Shown here: positions 32,083 through 43,451 of the stretch, in pieces | Layout of the letters: the number at the start of each line of letters is the position of its first letter | How positions within the stretch are numbered: position 1 is the stretch's first letter | Source of the DNA: Clarireedia homoeocarpa | Taxonomy: Eukaryota; Ascomycota; Leotiomycetes; Helotiales; Rutstroemiaceae | NCBI GenBank assembly: GCA_001465935.1 | Contig: LNKV01000005.1 | Span: 1,302,001-1,366,000 of the forward strand | Length of the DNA stretch: 64,000 nucleotides | Reading direction: 5' to 3' | Notes under the pieces: model-generated | Database searches by the model: none | What the model was told of the DNA's origin: nothing | What the model saw: only the letters and a program-made list of their open reading frames with translations | Position numbers and translations under genes: made by a program

Positions 32083-34774
32083 ATGGCTTCCCAACGTGTT
32101 TTGATGCTGTAAGTGATAAATTGACTCTGCACAAAAGCCATTCACACACTGACAGCGTTTCAGTGGCGCTGGCTTCGTTACCAGGCCGACTTTGGATATA
32201 TTGAGCGATGCTGGCATTGAGGTATCTGTTGGTGAGTCATCTGCCTCTTAGCCCCCTTCATAAAATACTCTAACTTTTCATAGCATGCAGAACACTCGAA
32301 AGTGCCAAGAAGCTTGCAGAAGGTGTCAAGCTCGCCCGCCCAATATCCCTTGATGTCAACGACGAGAAGGCTCTGGACGCCGAGGTTGCAAAGAATGATC
32401 TAGTCATCTCTCTCATTCCATACACGTTTCATGCAACGGTCATCAAGAGTGCCATCAGACAGAAGAAGCATGTCGTCACAACGAGTTACGTCTCGCCGGC
32501 CATGCTGGAGCTCGACCAGCAGTGCAAGGATGCAGGAATAACAGTCATGAATGAGATTGGCTTGGACCCGGGAATCGACGTAAGCAACCCTACACACATG
32601 GACAAAGTTACAGAATTGGCTCTGTCTAGATGCAATTTGTACTACGAGGAACAATGCACAATGTGGATTTGAGCCAATGTCCACCTGAATGGTTTTTGAA
32701 GAGTAATGCTGAAATTGCAGGATTAAAGCACTTGTACGCCGTCAAGACCATTTCCGAAGTTCATGAGGCTGGAGGAAAGATCCTATCATTTCTGTCATAC
32801 TGCGGTGGTTTGCCAGCACCGGGTACGTGTTTGAAGCCCTTGAGGTTCAAATTACAAAGGATGCTGACTTTGAGTAGAGGATTCCGGCAACCCTCTTGGA
32901 TATAAGTTCAGTTGGTCATCTAGGTAAAGTCTCTTCTTCTAACCTTTTTCAAGTCTAGATGAGTCTTGGGTTCCAGACCCATCTTCTTCGGCCCAATAGA
33001 CATTCTCCCATGACCGGGCATCGGAATCAACGGCTAACAAACACTAGAGGTGTTCTACTAGCTCTGCGGAACGCTGCCAGCTATTACCGAGGGGGCAAGA
33101 TTGTCAATGTGGCTGGACCAGAACTCATGGCTGAGGCGAAACCCTATCCTATCTACCCTGGATTCGCATTTGTTGCCTATCCGAATAGAGATTCCACGGT
33201 GTATAAAGAGAGGTTCGTCTCCACAAATTTTTTTATTGGGCTTTTGGGTTTAGAAATTTCTAAATCTGGACTGTTTGGGGTAGAGAGAATGAGCGTCTTA
33301 GCACTCCGCACACTCTTCTCGAGATTAAACTAAACTGTCTTTTCTTGATACCGAGACATTTAAGGAGTTATTGCTAATTTTGCAAACGTGGGCAGATACA
33401 ATATTCCGGAAGCACAAACTGTCATTCGTGGTACTTTAAGATATGCTGGATTCCCGTAAGCAAATTTCCGTGTTCAGCCTGCACCCCAGGCAGTGTTCAA
33501 ATACCCAAAAATCTCTTGAAGGGGTAGTGCTAATACCGTAGTGGTAAAGTGAGTTCATTAAGTTGCTTGTCGACAGTAAGCTCACCACTCCTGAAGTCCA
33601 TCTTCAAGCATGTCTTAGGTGTCTTGAATGTCCCAGTTCAATGCTTTTGAAATGTTTTGTTAAGTTCTGAAGCATTATACGTATTTGCAAGCGGAGACGG
33701 GGCAGCCGCTCGATAGTCAGAATAATCTTGATGAAGTGAATACTAATCGTGGGTTTAGTGGGTTTCCTTAGCGACGAGGAGAACAGCGCTTTGACAGAGC
33801 CAATCCCATGGAAGGAAGCTACGCAGAAGATCCTTGGGGCTTCGAACGACAGTGAGAAGGATTTAGCCTGGGCTATTTCTGGCAAGGCAAGCTTTAAAGA
33901 TAATGAGCAAAAGGAGCAGCTCATGGCAGGTCTTAAATGGATTGGTGTAGTAAGTAACTCTGCGGATCTGCATATACTCCTTGCCTGCCTATACCACTCT
34001 TGCTGCCAGGTGTCTGGATCGCAGACCTACATGTTTCTCACATGATTTCGCACTGGGTCATGCAATATTTGATACCATATATATTGTTGAAGGAGAGTGA
34101 TACTAACATAGCGGTGCAGTTTTCATCAGAGAAGATAGTTCCCAAGGGCAACCCGCTCGATACTCTTTGCGCAACCCTTGAGAAGAAGATGCAGTTTGAG
34201 GAGGGCGAGCGTGGTAAGTAAAATAATGCTCATCCGCGTGCTCCTAAACCGTCTCGGAAGAGTAATAACTCAGAGTCATAGATCTTGTTATGCTCCAACA
34301 CAAGTTTGAGATCGAGAACAAGGACGGAAGCAAAGAGACAAGAACTTCGACTTTGTGCGAGTACGGCGCGCCAATCGGTTCAGGAGGCTACTCAGCAATG
34401 GCAAAACTCGTGGGTGTCCCATGTGGTGTTGGTCAGTTATCCCTTTCCCTAGAACCCCCTAAGAACTCCCATGAGCCCGAATGAACGCATTGCTACGTGA
34501 AACCTCTGCTTTCACAATTCAGGTTGCAAGCGGCGTCTCGATCGTTACTTGCAAAAAATGACTGCTAACTTTGCATCGACACAGCTGTCAAGCAGGTTCT
34601 TGATGGCACTATCTCTGAAAAGGGTATTCTTGCTCCGATGTCTCCCCAAATCAACAATCCTTTGATGAAGGAGTTGAAGGAAAAATATGGGTGAGTATCC
34701 CTATCCTGAGATGTTTGATATCATGTCCTGACTGAATCTGCAGTATTGAGTGTAAGGAGAAGGTCATCGCATAA
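32083..34774 (+). CDS. LYS9: Saccharopine dehydrogenase (glutamate-forming)
   Basis: Lys9 makes saccharopine from alpha-aminoadipate semialdehyde, glutamate and NADPH, the penultimate step of the fungal lysine pathway. Thirteen exons fit: 32083-32108, 32164-32231, 32284-32579, 32729-32822, 32878-32923, 33048-33212, 33396-33455, 33550-33575, 33759-33949, 34120-34213, 34282-34431, 34585-34690 and 34744-34774. They give 450 residues, close to the yeast length. The Rossmann motif GAGFVTRP opens the protein. Conserved stretches include NEIGLDPGIDHLYAVKT, FLSYCGGLPAP, GNPLDTLCATLE and GAPIGSGGYSAMAKL. Exon 8 is a 26-nt microexon encoding EFIKLLVD, required for family continuity. Twelve introns is high for a filamentous fungus, and several exceed 140 nt. 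Confidence 0.93.
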
Positions 34775-35487
34775 GCTGTATCATGGAGACCAATTATAGA
34801 TATCAATGAAAAATTATAGATCAATCCGCCGAATTGAGCGTGATCTTCACAATCACACTTGGGCTACTAGTAGGTTTGATTCTGAGGGTGAGATTGTTTC
34901 TCTCAAACAAGCTTCTGAATTGAGATACTGCTTCTTTTATTGGCTTTATGAGCCAAAGTTCGCTTTTGTGTTGCCCGGTTGGACGATTCCTGTTTTCTAA
35001 GTTCCCCCATCTACAGCTGCAGGACATAGTCACAATGTTCTTCTTGATCGTAAAGACCATGCACTTATCTATGAAATAATCTTTTCACGCACCGTGGCTG
35101 TTACTTTGAAGACAAGCTTGTTGAGAACGCTTAAACTGGACAACTTTGGGTATTTTTTTTTTTTTTTGGTCTGTTTCCGATACTCTAATATACATGTTTT
35201 CTCCGCCGTCTTCGGTTCATCTATCTGTTTATCCGATCATCCATCCTGCCCCGTAAAGCTTCGTCGTAAACATACAGCATCTTTAGTAGTGTTACAGTAA
35301 TACAAGGCAGCGTAAATCATGAAGCCCACGCCAAATCATTAAATAACCCCCATCCCCGCCTTCCGGCGCCAAAAGAAAAACAAAAATGTAGCATAAAACG
35401 CCTTCAAAATCTACCCCTTTGGTAAATACCAAGAAACCAGAACCCAATGAAGAAAAAAAACCTTACCAAACCCAAAATCAGAACAAC
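34775..35487. other. Convergent 3' spacer after LYS9
   Basis: Both neighbours end here. A T run of about 16 lies at 35153-35168. A 64-codon plus frame at 34806-35000 looks like chance. No gene seen. Confidence 0.5.
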
Positions 35488-36757
35488 CTACACTATCCAC
35501 CCACACAACTCCATCTCCACCTTCTCCCTCAACCGCTCATACCTGTCTGCATCCAGGCGTCTGCGCGGCCAGCCCTGCGTCCGCAACCGCTCGATGCGCT
35601 CGCGCAGCTCTTTCTTCTTTCGCGCTTCGGGGTCCTGGTTCGTGAGATCGAGGGACGGCGCGAACGAGCAGGGGCCGTTGCTGCGGCGCGACTTGCGGAT
35701 GCGGAGGATGGAGGCGATGAGTGCTTGGATGTGGGTTATGTGGTAGCGGAGTTGGGAGGAGAGGGAGGTGAGGGTGAGGGTGTAGGTTTGGAGGGAGGCG
35801 AGGTGGAGGGGGGAGGGGGAGGGGAAGAGGGTTTGCGGGGGCGTAGTGGGATTGGGTCTGAGGATGGGTGGATGTGGGAGAGCATAAGGAGGAGGAGGTG
35901 GTGGTGTTTCGTTTGTGGGGGAGTCGGTGAGAGTGTCTGTGGATATGAGTGTAGGTAGTTGGGCTGAGAAGGAAACTTTCTTCTTCACGCGCACAGGAGC
36001 TGGTTTCAGGGGTTCATCGGAAGTGGTATCCGATCGGGTTGACATGGCAGAAGAGACCGAACCGGTGCGTTTTCGGGAGGGTGTGCTTTCATCCTCTTCG
36101 TAGGAGGAGCATGATGAGGAGCCAAGTGGAGAGAGTGTATCCGCAGTGGACGCCGATGATAGGGCAGAGGAAAACACAGAATCCACGGAAGAACGAAGGC
36201 TGGATGACGCAGAAGAGACTCGGCTTCCGGCTTGGAAGTAGGGAGCCGTGGGGATTTCGGCAAACGGAATGTAGGATTCTGCTTTTTGGTAGTATGCGAG
36301 GGCGTCTTGCAGGAGGGTGAGTTTTTGTGGAGCGTTGTTGTGGAGAGATGATGCGGTTATCTCTAAACATGTCGCACAGTAGAAGGAGATGTACAGAGAA
36401 TTAAGAGGATGGACGCGATACTGATAGTTAGTTTAGTCAGAGCTATGAGATGTAGTGAAGAGAGTGCTGGCTACATACCGGGTCCTTGATGTTGTCGAGA
36501 ATTTGCTTGCACCATGCGGCGCATTGTTTATAATCTCCTTTCAGATACAATTTCTTGACTTGCTCCATGACGAAACTCCACTCCTTTGTTGTGTTTGGGA
36601 AAAAAAGTAAATAAAGTATAGGCCTTGGCCGCAGTTGTGGCTTTTGAGATGAAAGAACTGGAGAACATGGAGGTGTTATATCGGATGATGTGGAGTGAGT
36701 GGAAGAGATGGAGTTTCTCCCCAGTGGTTGTAGTTTGAGATCAATTAGCCCACCCAT
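35488..36757 (-). CDS. Unrecognised Ser/Pro-rich protein with helical N-terminus
   Basis: I do not recognise a named family. Exons 36757-36479 and 36420-35488 give 403 residues across a 58-nt intron. Residues about 55-140 look like a short helical-repeat (TPR-like) module: EWSFVMEQVKKLYLKGDYKQC, CKQILDN, then YISFYCATCLEI and LLQDALAYYQKAESYI. The middle is an extremely Ser- and Pro-rich disordered region containing a KKKVSF motif, the RVxF-like form used for protein phosphatase 1 docking. A basic helix follows, with RERIERLRTQGWPRRRLDADRYERLREKVE. Third codon positions are C-rich, then G-rich at the very end. A cytosolic regulatory or scaffold protein is possible, but that is inference. Confidence 0.7.
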
Positions 36758-38086
36758 GGCTGGCCGATCCCGAAATTTTCTTATTATACAGTGGTTGTTG
36801 AGACGATAGCCCTATTGGGCTGAGGGAATTTTGTTTTGCAGAGACAATATGTTAACCAGATGGAGAAGACTTGGTAGCCGAGTATAGAATGATCATGCAA
36901 GCTTCCGTGGCATAGCCCGGATATCGTTAGTTGTTGGAAAACTGCATATGTGTCACTCCGTATGAAGGTAGCTTGAAGTTTAGTGACGTTGGGGAATAGA
37001 TGTGTCTTGCGAGTCGAGGCAATGTGGTCATCGCCAGGTGGCGTATTTTGATATTTACTATGAAGAGGGACCGTTGTTGACTCCTAGTGAATGTGTCGGG
37101 TTGTCGATAAACGAATGAGAAATAGGAGAAGCAAGCACAAAACAGCAGGGTATCAAGACAACAACAGCACAGAATGAAGGTAAGGTGACATAGGAACAAG
37201 AACACCAGATCCATACGACAGCTCACTCCGTGGTATTATATGGGCAAGAAGAGGAGTAATTTCTGCTTTTCTCCATGCAAGACTGTGCGGGCAACCATCA
37301 TTTCACTACACATCATCAAGCAGAACTCACAGGCTTTTCCCACATATTCGACCATCTATCATCACGGCAGATGCCTTTCATGATAGGCTCGTCAGCCTGA
37401 AACGCATCCATTCGTAGATACCATAGCTCAAATAGCATTTCGTCTGATACAATGCTGCGATGATATTCCTGGTCCTCCGCATATGTTTGTGGGTGAATCG
37501 AGGGAAGTGTGGTGGGAATTTGATGTTTCGAAACAAAACGCATTGGCATCTTTCAAGGTTTTACCCCTCCATAAGCACGGACTGAGCTTGGCAAATCCCC
37601 CTGCATGACATATTTTCCCACCAGGTAAGTTACTAGACAATAGAAGAAGGTGAGAATAATGGATGCGGTGGTGGTATTGACGATGTGATACTACAGATTT
37701 GCAAGGAAGGATAGAGAGTTGCTTTGTTATGGGCATGATACCTCTCGAATTTGGGTTACACGAAGTGTCTATTCACGATCACCTACATACTGACTCTCAA
37801 GAACATGAAAGATGAGTCCGATAACACCATCTAATCGTGTAAGCCGTGGATCCCAATCGCAAGAGGACGTGTATATGCTCCGTGCGATGCAATTCCTGGT
37901 TGGTGCCCGGACGATTTTATGTCGCACAATACGAAGATTGCAGACGACCCCGCTTCTCCTTCTGTCGATAACCAGTGTGACAGGAATATCGATGTATTTT
38001 TGTGCACTATGCCACTCTGATCTTGCTGCGAATAATGCACTTCAAAATATGTACAAAAGAAGAACTTATCGAGTTCGCTTCGGCAT
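36758..38086. other. Intergenic, about 1.3 kb, no clear gene
   Basis: Lies between two minus-strand genes. A 77-codon minus frame at 37316-37549 has protein-like composition (acidic and aromatic, ending DDRWSNMWEKPVSSA) and could be an exon of a small gene, but I cannot find a convincing partner exon or family. The rest is featureless. Confidence 0.4.
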
Positions 38087-40117
38087 CTATGAAGCTGGGA
38101 TAGCACCTATGGCTTCTTGCGATAAAGACGATTCTTCCTTAGGCTTCTCGGTTTCCGAATCCAGCTCTGTAGGCTTGGGAGGCTCTGCAGATTCAGAGGT
38201 AGTCGCTGCTGGTTCTTCCATAGCGCCCTCTGTCTTTACTTTATCATCCTTAATACCGCCTACGACTCTTAGACCTCCAGCCTTCCGCGCCATATTATCA
38301 AGATCAGCCTTTCTTTTCAGACGTTGCTTGACCTCCGAGACAAGGTCCTCAAGCTTGACTACTACTCCATCTTTCTCTGGGTGGCCTTCTCTTAAGCCAT
38401 TCTCCTTAATTTTGACCATACCCTGAGCCACTTCATCTTCGCCCAAGATAACACTGAAAGGTACGCTGTTCACCTCAGCAGCCTTAAATTGATTTGGCAA
38501 TTTTGGTTTGACCTTGTAAAGGAATTCCGCCTAATCGAGGTATTAGTAACCCGGAATTTATCATCGCGTAGGATTCTGTGGACACCAACCTTTATCCCGG
38601 CCTCCCAGAGAGTTGAGCAAATCGACATTCTCTCTTTTAGAAGACCAGTGAAACCTTTACCTCCAAAAGCCATCACGAAACAGTCAACTTCATTATTACG
38701 CACTTGTTCGGCTGAATTTTCCTCCTCCATTCTTGCTTTTGTGATAGAAAAGATCCGATCAACACCGAATGAGATACCAACACATGGAATTTGCTTCCCT
38801 TTGCCCGCAAACATACCTACTAGGTTGTCATAACGTCCACCTGCTGCAACACTTCCAACTCCCACACTTGGATCAGACGAACGGTCCTCATCGGGATCCA
38901 CGCTACCCTTTGAGGGCTTTTTGGAGGGCTTTGGCGGCGCAGCCGTCGCAGCAGATGTGGTAGCAAGTGGCGCAGAACCCTCAGTAACAACCTCGTAGAT
39001 GACACCGGTATAATAGTCGAGACCTCGTGCTAGACTTAAATCAAATGAAACATTCTCCGCACATTTGAAGGCATCCAGGTAGGTGAAAAGCAGGTCCATA
39101 TCTTCCAGGCCTGCCTTCATAGAAGCATTGGCCATCAAACTTTCATCTGCCTGTAACGTGCTTAGTAGATCTCTTTGACCCTTCTTTACGACATATTCTC
39201 CGATTTTGTCCGCGACCTCTTCGGCTAGGCCCTTTTCCTCGGTCATCTCCTTGCGCACGTCTGTCCAGGGTAGTTTATCAAGTTTGTCAACTGCCGAAGA
39301 GATTGTACGAATCTTGTCTTCTGGGACACCGCAGACTTCGAAGATTCCATCCAATATCTTTCGGTGATTGATCTTGATAGTGTATCGTCCCTTCCAGCCA
39401 AGACCTTCAAAAACTTCGGTTGCGATTCTTAGAACTTCCGCATCAGGTAACATGGGATCGTAGACACCAGCTATATCAAAATCGCATTGATAGAACTCTC
39501 TCATGCGACCTTTAGTCATTGCAGGCTGATCTCTCCGGTAAACTTTCGCGATGTGATATCTTTTGATGCTCTGTACGTTGCCATTCATAGCTAACCATCT
39601 TGCGAAAGGAACTGTGAGATCATATCTCAATGAGCAGATTTCTCCACCTTGGTCTGCAAGATCGTAGATAAGTTTGCTGTCCTCGCCATATTTCCCTGCG
39701 AGAATCTCCTTCAACTCAAAGACCGGGGTATCTATGGTGACTGCTCCATGGCGCTTAAAGGTATCAGTAATGGTGGAAAAGATCTTGTCACGAATGACCA
39801 TATCCTTTCCTTGCCCTACGAAAACATAAGTATCATGTCACATGTTATGTTATTGACGTTGATAAGAATGAAAGAGTGCAGAGTAATATAACAAGAACAT
39901 GCGGGGCGTTCCTACAATCCTTGGTCCCCTTTGGAGTCTTCAACTCGAACTTTGCTCCTTTGGGTGCCATGTCGAGCTCTTCAATACTCTTCCTTTCTGC
40001 TTTTGATAGTCGCGGAGCTGCGGGGGTCCAAGCCGACCTTGAATTAGCAAATTGTAGACGTCGTGGAAGTCGTGATGATCTCGCAGATCTGATTAATTGA
40101 GTATGAAAGGCCTTCAT
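38087..40117 (-). CDS. HTS1: Histidyl-tRNA synthetase, cytosolic/mitochondrial
   Basis: HisRS charges tRNA-His. Exons 40117-39916, 39815-38590 and 38530-38087 give 623 residues. Class II motifs are clear: the motif 2 region around RYDLTVPFARWLA, HIAKVYRRDQP and REFYQCDFDIAG, the HisA signature LARGLDYYTG near residue 330, and GGRYDNLVGMF. The C-terminal anticodon-binding domain includes FSVILGEDEVAQGMVKIK. A 49-residue Arg-rich, acid-poor extension precedes an internal ATG at 39970 (MAPKGAK). The first ATG has a weak context (T at -3) and the second a strong one (G at -3, G at +4). As in yeast HTS1, leaky scanning probably makes a mitochondrial and a cytosolic form. A Pro/Glu/Ser-rich tail of about 50 residues is an unusual addition. 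Confidence 0.93.
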
Positions 40118-40420
40118 TCACTTTCACCCACCAATATTGGGTATTGATAAGATTAGGATGTGCAACTTCGTCGTTTCTGAGTCACTGGGTAGGCTCAAGT
40201 TTTTTGTTCATGCAAGTCGCAAGGCTGATGTTGAGAGGGTTGGTGGAGAAATTCTCGCTTGTGTCCAGCCCATCGAGTCCATCGGCCCAATTCTTGCAAA
40301 AGTTCCGACGAGATCAAGCACAAATGATGAGCTGTGACCGAGCTAGGGTTGATTCCTATTCTCCTTCACATCTCAACCCTCACCTCATTTTGATCGTCAT
40401 CATACCCGCATGTAGAGCTC
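40118..40420. promoter_or_regulatory. Divergent promoter, HTS1 / VPS33
   Basis: Only 303 bp separate the two start codons. A 10-bp palindrome CCAATATTGG at 40131-40140 forms two overlapping opposed CCAAT boxes, 14 nt before the HTS1 upstream ATG. Pyrimidine-rich sequence precedes the VPS33 start. Shared regulation is plausible. Confidence 0.55.
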
Positions 40421-42759
40421 ATGATGGCTCCTCATGCTGGGTTTGATACTGATCAAATCAAGGACAAAGCGAGAAAGGATCTTCTGTATTTATTAGAGGG
40501 TGTAAGTAAGGGCTCACCGTGCTCGAAAAGCGCAAGGCCTCAGCTAACACGTAGTTAACCATAGGTCCGCGGGAAGAAAAACCTGGTACTTGAGAAGAGT
40601 TTGGCTGGACCACTAGGCATAATTGTCAAATTTTCAACTCTACAGGATTATGGCGTCGATAAGGTGTTCTTGCTAGAGAATGGCAACGCAGATGTTAGCC
40701 AACAGAATGTTGTGTTCATCGCTCGCGGTGAGAGTGCGAAGCATGCTCAATCAATAGCTGGTAAGTCAGTATATTTCTTCTTGCACACATTTCTTTTATA
40801 ACCCTTCCTTTATGGGATCTTAAAGTAGACTCTTTAGCAGTATTTCATCCACTCTATCTAGTCAGTCTTGATCCCTAGATGAACAACTTATCTGTATAAC
40901 AGATAGCGCGAACCTATGGGTCTTCTTCATCTACACCTTGTTTTTGATGCCATCAGACGCGCTGACATTTACAGATCATATCAAGCGCATGCAACGAGAA
41001 AGCCAAACAGGACATGAATTCTCCATATTTTGGGTTCCTCGAAGAACTTTGGTGTCCGAGAAAATACTCGAAGAGGCCGGAGTCTTGGGTGATGCGAGCA
41101 TTGCTGAATTTCCTCTTTACTTTCTACCACTCGAAAGTGATCTCCTGTCATTAGAATTGGACGAATCATTCGAAGATTTGTATTTACGAAAAGATCCTAC
41201 CCCGACCTTCCTTCTCGCACGTGCCTTGATGCTCATACAACAAAAACATGGCTTGTTTCCACGAATGACTGGACAGGGTGACAATGCGAAGAGACTTGCA
41301 GACCTTCTTGTGCGAATGCGGCAAGAAGTGATTGCTGGCGAAGATACCAATGAGAGCAACAAATTTGGGCTCAGCCCGAGTAACACAATTGAGAGCCTTA
41401 TTGTGATTGACCGCGAAATCGATTACGCGACTCCATTACTTACGCAATTGACGTACGAAGGCCTAATTGATGAAGCTGTGGGAATTCAGCATAATCAAGC
41501 TGACGTTGACTCGACAATTGTGGGATCCGCCCCCCAACCCGCCCAAGGATCTTCAAAGACTGTTGGTGCGCCGTCAGTACAAACCAAGAAGAGGAAAATA
41601 ATGCTAGATTCGTCAGATAAACTTTACGCACAATTGAGGGACACAAATTTTGCTATTGTTGGACCTCTACTGAATAAAGTGGCTAGGCGACTTCAAGCTG
41701 ATTATGACAGTAGACATGGAACCAAAAGTACTGCAGAACTACGAGAATTTGTGAACAAGCTTCCTGCCTATCAGGCGGAACAGCAAAGCCTGAAGATTCA
41801 TACAGGGTTAGCGGAAGAAATTATGAAGCATACTCGGACAGAACAGTTCAGCAGATTGCTGGAAGTCCAACAAAATCTCGTTGCCGGTGCAGATCCTTCC
41901 TCACAACACGATACCATCGAAGAACTGATTGCTAGAGATGCTCCTCTATCAGAAGTCCTGCGACTACTGTGCCTTGAATCTTGTATATCTGGTGGCATCA
42001 AACCCCGCGATTTGGAGAATTTCAAAAGGATGATATTACAAGCGTATGGGTACCAGCACATACTAACTTTAGATGCCTTAGAAAAACTACAACTACTTCT
42101 TTCGCGTACATCTCCGATGGCATCAATGATACCGATGGCAGGATCTGGAACTGCTACTGGCTTGAAGACTAACTATACGTATCTGCGAAAGCACCTTCGT
42201 CTAATTGTTGACGAAGTTAACGAGCACGATCCAAATGACATTGCTTATGTCTATAGTGGCTACGCACCACTCTCGATTCGGCTCGTCCAATGTGTCCTAC
42301 AAAAGCAATACCTTATTTCAATGACTAGAGGGGGGAATGCCAACAATACACCAACTGTAGCGACCGGCGGGGCCTCTCAAGGCTGGCGCGGGTTCGATGA
42401 TGCGGTGAAACATGTTCGTGGGCAAAGTTTTGATGAGACACAAAAGGGTGAAGATAAAGCAGTCAAGGCGAGAGCACTTCTAACTGGTGCTGGCGAAAAA
42501 AAGACCGTCTTCGTTGTATTCCTAGGGGGAATTACCTTCACAGAGATTGCGGCCTTGAGGTTTATCGCAAAACAAGAGGAAGGTATGTTTCAACACCGCA
42601 TCTTTCGTGGAGTATATCGATTGGATCATTAACAACTATATAGCACGGAGGCAGATAATCATCTGCACTACTTCAATCATCAGTGGGAACAGGATAATGG
42701 ATGTTGCTATTGAGAAAGACACATTAGGAAAGGGTGGCGTGTCGGATGTAACCCCATGA
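40421..42759 (+). CDS. VPS33: Vacuolar sorting protein Vps33 (Sec1/Munc18)
   Basis: Vps33 is the SM-family subunit of HOPS and CORVET, which tether and fuse vacuolar and endosomal membranes by templating SNARE assembly. Exons 40421-40501, 40565-40760, 40975-42582 and 42644-42759 give 666 residues, the usual length. Family stretches include KKNLVLEKSLAGPLG, FSIFWVPRRTLVSEKILEEAGVLG, SLIVIDREIDYATPLLTQLTYEGL and KTVFVVFLGGITFTEIAALRFI. The third intron separates the terminal ARRQIIICTTSIISG strand. Intron 2 is 214 nt, longer than typical, so a small missed exon cannot be ruled out, but the protein reads continuously across it. Two ATGs in a row open the frame. Confidence 0.93.
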
Positions 42760-43451
42760 AGCGATAGATATAAGGGCAAGGAAGAATGATAAGACCAGAA
42801 AATTGAACGGGCATAGAAAGCCTTCCAGTAATTTTAATGAGCAATAAAATCACCATCAAACACCGTGCCGTCATCCTCCATTTGGTCTTGCACTTCATAA
42901 CATCAATTGTCCTGCACGTAAATTGCAGCGCACTCTCATCGGAGGATTTTGCTGTTTTGAGGTGGTCCTTGTCAAGACTAGAACTAAATCTGCACGTGGT
43001 CGCTATTAAAACAGCATCGTTTGGGCCGAGTCTCTCGAGACATGATAGATTCGTATCGTACGACACATCGATCAAAATATCCATTCTAGCTTTGAAAATA
43101 ACTTTTCATGGTTTATCCATCGACTGCGGACCATCTATAAAGCATTGAATACATGGGATCCGGTGCGGTGTGCGACATACATCGCAATATGTTGAATGCG
43201 ATAGGTGAGGCCAATCCACGTGTGATACGTATATTCTATAATATGTCCATATGAAGATTCTAACATCATCAGAACAGGCATCCAAGAGTAGTTTTCATCG
43301 ACTTAGTCAATAACAAGGGGTTGGAATGGTTCATGGATGGTGTATTAATGGGCATTCGTCTTCTCGCAACTTTGACCCTGACCCCTCCACTACCGAACAT
43401 ACTTTTATATCGAAGCATTCCAACGAAGTCATAGGATCTAGCGACTCCAAG
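42760..43451. other. Intergenic, VPS33 to LSD1-like gene
   Basis: Tandem plus-strand spacer holding the VPS33 3' end and the promoter of the next gene. The in-frame codons from 43326 upstream of 43452 are probably untranslated. No other feature is seen. Confidence 0.45.

Noticed and set aside
35419..35958. A 179-codon plus-strand frame antisense to the unknown Ser/Pro-rich gene
   Set aside because: Gly/Glu/Val low-complexity product mirrored from the C-rich coding strand of the minus gene, which has splice structure and a better start.
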